A stretch of DNA of 64,000 nt from positions 4,675,388-4,739,387 of the forward strand of contig AP019702.1 in the NCBI GenBank assembly GCA_006739055.1, in the 5' to 3' direction. Source of the stretch: Allostella vacuolata. Lineage in GTDB: Bacteria; Pseudomonadota; Alphaproteobacteria; ATCC43930; Allostellaceae. The notes beneath the pieces are model-generated. The model was not told where the DNA came from, did not search any database, and was given only the letters and a program-made list of their open reading frames with translations. How positions within the stretch are numbered: the stretch's first letter is position 1; each line of letters opens with the position of its first letter. A program made the position numbers and the translations under genes. This document shows positions 59,437-64,000 of this stretch, one piece after another.

Positions 59437-60864
59437 CTACCAGAGGGCCGGCGGCCGCCGCCCGGCCCAGGGCCGGGCGCCTTCCAGCAACGCCGCCAGC
59501 CGCAGGACGGCATAGTCGCTCCACCAGGGGCCGATGATCTGCAAGCCGGTCGGCAGCCCGTCCGCGGCGAAGCCGCTCGGGATCGACATGGCGGGGTTGC
59601 CGGTCAGATTGAAGGGGTACTGGTAGGCGGTCCAGCTCTGGCGGGTAATGCCGCATTCCCGGCCCGCCACGGTGACCGGCCTGGTCGCGTCGAAATCGGC
59701 CGCCAGGGCGGTGCGCGCGGTGGTCGGCGAGACCAGGAACTGGTAGCGGCCGAACAGCGCCTGCACGGTCTGGTAGAGCCGGCTCCGGGCGCCCTCGGCG
59801 CGGATCCGGTCGAGGAGGCCGTACTGCAGGCCCCAGTCGGCAAACGCGATCATGGTCGGGTCGAGCCGGTTGCCCCAGCGCTCGCGCAACGGCGCCACCG
59901 CGGCGGCGATCCCGGTCTGGTAGAGGATGCGCCCCTCGGGCTCGATCCAGTCGATCGCGTCGGTCACCTCCTCCACCTCTGCGCCCAGGTCGGTCAGCGC
60001 GGCCAGCATGTCGAGCGTCCGCCGCTCGACCTCGGGGTCGACGACCGGGTTGGCCATGCGCGCGACGTAGCCGATCCGGACCCCGTCGAGCCGGTCCCCC
60101 TGGAGATGCGGCGGCAAGGGTGCCGGGGTTGCCCGCTGGCTCCACGGGTCGCGCGGGTCGGGCCCCGCCATGGCGGCGAACATGGCCGTCGCATCGGCCA
60201 CCGTGCGCGTCATCGGCCCGGCGAAGGACTGGTTGAGGAAGACGTCGCGCGCCGCCTCGTGCGGGATGGCGCCGCGCGTCGGCTTCAGCCCGACGATGCC
60301 GGCGCTGGCCGCCGGCCCGCGGATCGAGCCCGCCCCGTCGGTGCCGAGCGCGAGCGGCGCCAGCCCGGCCGCCACCGCCGCCGAGGCGCCGCCGCTCGAC
60401 CCGCCCGGGGTGTGGGCGAGGTTCCAGGGGTTGCGGGTGATGCCGGTGAGCGGGCTGGTGGTGATCCCCTTGTGGCCGAACTCCGGCGTGGTCGTCTTGC
60501 CGACGATGATGGCGCCCGCCGCACGCAGGCGCCCGACCGCGATCGAATCGGCCCGGGCGACGTTCTCCGCATGGACGTGCGAGCCGTGCGTGGTGCGCTG
60601 GCCCGCCACGTCGATCAGGTCCTTGATCGACACCGGCACGCCGTGCAGGGGGCCGAGCGGCCCGCCCGCCGCCACTGCCGCCTCGGCCGCCGCCGCCGCT
60701 GCCATCGCCTCCTCGCGGCACACGCCGACGAAGGCGTTGATCGCCGGCTGCGCCCGGTCGATGGCGTCGAGCACGGTGCGGACATAGGCGACCGGCGACA
60801 GGGCGCCACGGCGGATCATCGCCGCCGCGCGTGTCGCGGGCAGGAACAGCAGGTCGTCGGACAT
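59437..60864 (-). CDS. Amidase signature family hydrolase (second copy)
   Basis: A 475-residue amidase signature enzyme. The triad is Lys81 (GVPVSIKDLIDVAG), cis-Ser156 (TPGGSSGGASAAVAAG) and Ser180 (GTDGAGSIRGPAA), followed by GIVGLKPTRGAIPH. It is complete and only distantly similar to the amidase at 561-2012. Substrate unknown. ATG 60864 opens MSDDLLFLPATRAAAMIRRG. It is divergent from the ketopantoate-reductase-like gene, across a 147-base gap. Confidence 0.93.
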   Translation of the reverse strand: MSDDLLFLPATRAAAMIRRGALSPVAYVRTVLDAIDRAQPAINAFVGVCREEAMAAAAAAEAAVAAGGPLGPLHGVPVSIKDLIDVAGQRTTHGSHVHAENVARADSIAVGRLRAAGAIIVGKTTTPEFGHKGITTSPLTGITRNPWNLAHTPGGSSGGASAAVAAGLAPLALGTDGAGSIRGPAASAGIVGLKPTRGAIPHEAARDVFLNQSFAGPMTRTVADATAMFAAMAGPDPRDPWSQRATPAPLPPHLQGDRLDGVRIGYVARMANPVVDPEVERRTLDMLAALTDLGAEVEEVTDAIDWIEPEGRILYQTGIAAAVAPLRERWGNRLDPTMIAFADWGLQYGLLDRIRAEGARSRLYQTVQALFGRYQFLVSPTTARTALAADFDATRPVTVAGRECGITRQSWTAYQYPFNLTGNPAMSIPSGFAADGLPTGLQIIGPWWSDYAVLRLAALLEGARPWAGRRPPALW

Positions 60865-61011
60865 CGTTCGGGGGACTCCTGGAAGCGATCGCCGACGATG
60901 GCACGGGTCCGCCGCGGCGGCCAAGGGCGGATCGGGCTGGACGATGCGGCCGGGCGCCCGCACATTCGCGGGTGGACAGGCTGATCGGCACGAATTCGAG
61001 GGAGCGGCAGG

Positions 61012-61941
61012 ATGCGCATCGTCGTGATGGGCGCGGGCGGGGTGGGCGGATATTTCGGCGGCATGCTGGCCCGGGCCGGGCAGGACGTGACCTTCCTCGC
61101 CCGCGGCCCCCATCTGGCGGCCATGCAGGCGAACGGGCTGACCGTCGAGAGCCCGGCCACGCCGTTCCAGGTCCGGCCGGTGCAGGCCACCGCCGATCCC
61201 GCGGCCGCCGGCCCGGCCGACATCGTCCTCTTCGCGGTCAAGCTCTACGACATGGAGGCGGCCGCCGCGACGCTGGCGCCGCTGGTCGGGCCCGGCACGG
61301 TGGTCATCCCGCTGCAGAACGGCATCGACGCCGCCGGCGTGGTCGGCCGCGCGATCGGCCCGCGGCACGTGGCGCCGGGCGCCGCCTACATCGTCGCGGT
61401 GATCGAGCGCCCGGGCGTCGTGCGCCACAACGGCATGCAGGCGCGCCTCGTCTTCGGCCCGGCCGACCCCGCGCAGCAGGCCGCCCTGGCCGGGTTCAAG
61501 GACGCCTGCGACGTGGCCGGCCTGCCGGCCACCCTGGCCGAGGACCCGCGCCGCGCGGTGTGGGAGAAGTTCCTCTTCCTCGCCTCCATGAGCGGCCTGA
61601 CGGCGCTCACCCGGCACGCCATCGGCCCGGTGCGCACCAACCCCGCGACCCGCGCCCTGCTGGCGGAATCCCTGGCCGAGACGGCGGCGGTCGCCGCCGC
61701 CGTCGGGGTGCGGCTGCCGGCCGACCTGCCGGAGCGCACGCTGGCCTTCGTCGACGGGCTGCCCGAGGGCGCCCGGTCGTCGATGCTGGAGGACCTCGAC
61801 CGCGGCCGGCGCCTGGAGCTGCCCTGGCTGTCGGGCGCGGTCGTGCGCCTCGGCAACGCCAACGGCGTGGCGACCCCGGTCCACCGGGCGATCGCAGCCG
61901 CACTCGCCCTCCAGGCCGACGGCATGCCGGCAAAGGGGTGA
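61012..61941 (+). CDS. Ketopantoate reductase family protein (second copy)
   Basis: A 309-residue PanE/ApbA-type reductase: MRIVVMGAGGVGGYFGGMLA binds NADPH, VIPLQNGIDAAGVV and the Lys in VWEKFLFLASMSGL are the usual active-site parts, and EGARSSMLEDLDRGRRLELP closes the substrate site. It differs clearly from the copy at 11534. It may supply pantoate or reduce another 2-oxoacid. It is followed 71 bases later by the molybdenum subunit gene on the same strand, a pairing also seen in aromatic-degradation loci. Confidence 0.92.
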   Translation: MRIVVMGAGGVGGYFGGMLARAGQDVTFLARGPHLAAMQANGLTVESPATPFQVRPVQATADPAAAGPADIVLFAVKLYDMEAAAATLAPLVGPGTVVIPLQNGIDAAGVVGRAIGPRHVAPGAAYIVAVIERPGVVRHNGMQARLVFGPADPAQQAALAGFKDACDVAGLPATLAEDPRRAVWEKFLFLASMSGLTALTRHAIGPVRTNPATRALLAESLAETAAVAAAVGVRLPADLPERTLAFVDGLPEGARSSMLEDLDRGRRLELPWLSGAVVRLGNANGVATPVHRAIAAALALQADGMPAKG

Positions 61942-62012
61942 CGACCGCCCCGGTCCCGGGGCAAATTCACCCCCTGCCGCCTTACCCCTGCAACGAAACG
62001 GACCCCCCGCCC

Positions 62013-64000
62013 ATGGACCAGTTCGGCATCGGCCAGCCTGTGCGCCGCAAGGAGGATTTCCGCTTCCTGACCGGCCAGGGCCGCTACACCGACGACATCA
62101 GCCTGCCGGGCCAGGCCTACGGGCACGTGCTGCGCTCGCCCCATGCGCATGCGCGGATCACCCGGCTCGACACCGGCGCTGCGGCGGCGGCCCCGGGGGT
62201 GCTCGCCGTCCTCACCCATGCCGACGTGGTCGCCGACGGGCTGCCCGGCCTGCCCTGCCATGTCGACGTGCCGGGCCGCGCCGGCTCGAAGATGTTCGCG
62301 CCGCTGCGCCCGATCCTGGCGGACGGCATCGTGCGCTATGTCGGCGACCCGGTCGCCTTCGTGGTGGCGGAGACGGCGACCCAGGCCCGCGATGCGGCGG
62401 AGCTGATCGAGGTCGAGTACGAGGCGCTGCCGGCCGTCGTCGACGCGGTGGCGGCCATGGCGCCGGACGCGCCGCTGCTGTGGCCCGACCATGGCAGCAA
62501 CCTGTGCGTCCATTGGGAAAGCCATGACGGCACGGCGATGCGCGCGGCCTTCGCCGGGGCCGCCCGGGTGGTGCGCTGCGAGCTGGTCAACAACCGGCTG
62601 GTCGGCAACCCGATGGAGCCGCGCGTCGCCATCGGCTCCTACGACCCCGAGACCGGCATCCGCACGCTGCATTCCCCGACCCAGGGCGTCGTCAAGCTGT
62701 GGCAAGGGCTGGCCGGCATCGTCTTCAACGTGCCGCAGGACAAGATCCGCGTCGTCTCGCCCGATGTCGGCGGCGGCTTCGGGCTGCGCGGCAAGCTGTT
62801 CCCGGAATCGGTGATGGTGGTGTGGGCGGCGACCCGCCTCGAGCGCCCGGTGAAGTGGACGTCCGACCGCAGCGAGACCTTCCTGTCCGACCCGCACGGC
62901 CGCGACCATGTCACGACCTGCGAGATGGCCTTCGACGCCGATGCCCGCATCCTCGCCATGCGGGCGGAGACCGCGGCCAATGTCGGCGCCTACCTGCTGG
63001 ATTTCGGCCCCCGCATCCCGACCATCGCCGGCGCGCGCATCGCGGGCTCGGTCTACGACGTGCCGGCCATGCAGCATTCGGTGAAGGTGATGTTCACCAA
63101 CACGGTCCCGACCGACGCCTATCGCGGCGCCGGCCGGCCGGAGATCTGCTACCAGATGGAGCGCCTGCTCGACCTGGGGGCGGCCGCCTTCGGTATCGGC
63201 CGCGAGGAGATCCGCCGGCGCAACTTCATCCGGCCGGAGCAGCTGCCCTATCGCAACCAGGTCGGGATGATGATCGATTCCGGCCTGTTCGCCGAGACCA
63301 TGGACCAGGCGCTGGCAATGGCCGACTGGTCCGGCTTCGGCGGGCGGCGGGCGGCGAAGGCCGACGGCCGGCTGCGCGGCATCGGGCTCGGCTACTATGT
63401 CGAGGCGTCCGGCGGGCAGCCGCTCGAGGAGGCCCGCGTGCGCTTCGAGGAAGACGGCCGCGTCTCCCTGATCGTCGGCACCTTCAGCCACGGCCAGGGG
63501 CACGAGACCGCGTTCGCCCAGATCCTGGCCGAACGCCTGGGGGTGCCGTTCGACCAGGTCGACCTGCGCCAGGGCGATTCGGACTTCGTGAAGTTCGGCA
63601 ACGGCACCGGCGGCTCGCGCTCCTCGCAGATGGGCGGGGTGGCGACGGCGCGCGCCGCCCAGCAGGTGGTGGACAAGGCGCGCCGCATCGCCGCCCACGC
63701 GCTGGAGACGGCCGAGGCCGACCTGGAGTTCCGCGACGGCGCGTTCCAGGTGCCGGGCACCGACCTTGGCATCGCCATCGCCGAGGTGGCGAAGCTGGCC
63801 CGCGACCCGGCCCGCCTGCCCGAGGGGATGGAGCCCGGCCTGGACGAGACCTGCCGCTACCAGCGCCCGACCGAATGCAACTTCCCCAACGGCGCCCATG
63901 TCGCCGAGGTGGAGATCGACCCGGACACCGGCGTCGTGCGCATCGCCCGCTATGTCTGCGTCGACGATTGCGGGGTCATCATCAACCCCTTGCTGATCCG
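62013..64000 (+). CDS. Xanthine dehydrogenase/CoxL-family molybdopterin-binding subunit (3' end beyond the window)
   Basis: The first 662 codons of a large molybdopterin subunit. The N-terminal a/b hammerhead has GQPVRRKEDFRFLTGQGRYT and RSPHAHARITRLDT. Molybdopterin-binding segments are NPMEPRVAIGSYD, SPDVGGGFGLRGK and TDAYRGAGRPEICYQMERLL. The CO-dehydrogenase AYRCSFR loop is absent (AYRGAGRPE here), so it is not a form I CoxL; it belongs to the broad aldehyde/aromatic hydroxylase group. The usual FAD and 2Fe-2S subunit genes are not in view and may lie to the right. ATG 62013 opens the frame, which stays open to the last base. Confidence 0.93.
   Translation, partial: MDQFGIGQPVRRKEDFRFLTGQGRYTDDISLPGQAYGHVLRSPHAHARITRLDTGAAAAAPGVLAVLTHADVVADGLPGLPCHVDVPGRAGSKMFAPLRPILADGIVRYVGDPVAFVVAETATQARDAAELIEVEYEALPAVVDAVAAMAPDAPLLWPDHGSNLCVHWESHDGTAMRAAFAGAARVVRCELVNNRLVGNPMEPRVAIGSYDPETGIRTLHSPTQGVVKLWQGLAGIVFNVPQDKIRVVSPDVGGGFGLRGKLFPESVMVVWAATRLERPVKWTSDRSETFLSDPHGRDHVTTCEMAFDADARILAMRAETAANVGAYLLDFGPRIPTIAGARIAGSVYDVPAMQHSVKVMFTNTVPTDAYRGAGRPEICYQMERLLDLGAAAFGIGREEIRRRNFIRPEQLPYRNQVGMMIDSGLFAETMDQALAMADWSGFGGRRAAKADGRLRGIGLGYYVEASGGQPLEEARVRFEEDGRVSLIVGTFSHGQGHETAFAQILAERLGVPFDQVDLRQGDSDFVKFGNGTGGSRSSQMGGVATARAAQQVVDKARRIAAHALETAEADLEFRDGAFQVPGTDLGIAIAEVAKLARDPARLPEGMEPGLDETCRYQRPTECNFPNGAHVAEVEIDPDTGVVRIARYVCVDDCGVIINPLLI

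Noticed and set aside
61386-63899. 837-codon minus-strand frame at the right end
   Set aside because: It lies opposite the ketopantoate reductase and the molybdopterin subunit, both clear; the sequence is a repetitive antisense type.

Overview
The window is about 70% GC with the codon use, operon style and gene families of an alphaproteobacterium, probably a soil or water Rhodospirillales-like heterotroph. This assignment is inference: it rests on the GC content, the many GTG/TTG starts in 4-base overlaps, the FixJ-type and CheB/CheR-type regulators, and a palindromic repeat of a type common in alphaproteobacterial intergenic DNA. No rRNA, CRISPR array or replication origin was seen. One tRNA gene (tRNA-Ser, anticodon CGA) is present.

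Layout, left to right. 1-5.4 kb: the end of an MFS exporter gene, an amidase, and a minus-strand DHA2 exporter / SDR / class II aldolase group. 5.4-8.8 kb: a MarR + EmrA-type pair divergent from the DHA2 exporter, then an atypical DEDDh exonuclease gene that sits between the end of the emrA-like gene and a degenerate second copy of that end. 8.8-13.1 kb: serine hydrolase, FAD oxidoreductase, ketopantoate-reductase-like protein and an unrecognised protein. 13.2-18.7 kb: a single-chain N,N-dimethylformamidase-like enzyme followed by a TetR-controlled group (SnoaL-like, TetR, metallo-beta-lactamase fold, arylamine N-acetyltransferase). 18.7-25.5 kb: a long inverted repeat, a HisD/HpsN-like dehydrogenase with an SDR, a CurA-like reductase, and small hydrolases and dehydrogenases. 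25.5-31.1 kb: IS relics, then a 1469-residue CheB-CheR-histidine kinase-receiver-receiver-LuxR protein divergent from a single-domain receiver.

31.2-46.1 kb is a coherent catabolic locus. An eight-gene minus-strand operon is headed by a GntR/FadR-type regulator (SDR, aminotransferase, alpha/beta hydrolase, M20 amidohydrolase, acyl-CoA dehydrogenase, aldehyde dehydrogenase, 2-oxoglutarate oxygenase). It is divergent from an NMT1/ThiY-type ABC importer, a hydroxycinnamoyl-CoA hydratase-lyase and a class III CoA-transferase. Two inverted copies of one 8-base word flank the shared promoter region.

46.2-58.6 kb is the most unusual part. It encodes a lipoprotein, a YcaO enzyme, a SARP/BTAD-type regulator with TPR-like repeats, a 127-residue protein, an animal-type haem peroxidase, a secreted protein with one CxxCH haem site, a trypsin-like protease and a subtilase with a peptidoglycan-binding tail. 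Three promoter regions here carry TGACG-type heptamers repeated every 11 bp, always in the same orientation to the gene. This is the known architecture of SARP operators, so the genes look like one regulon, possibly making and maturing a modified peptide or protein. The block ends next to the 3' end of tRNA-Ser. 58.9-64 kb holds a small secreted protein, a second amidase, a second ketopantoate reductase and the start of a xanthine-dehydrogenase-family molybdenum subunit.
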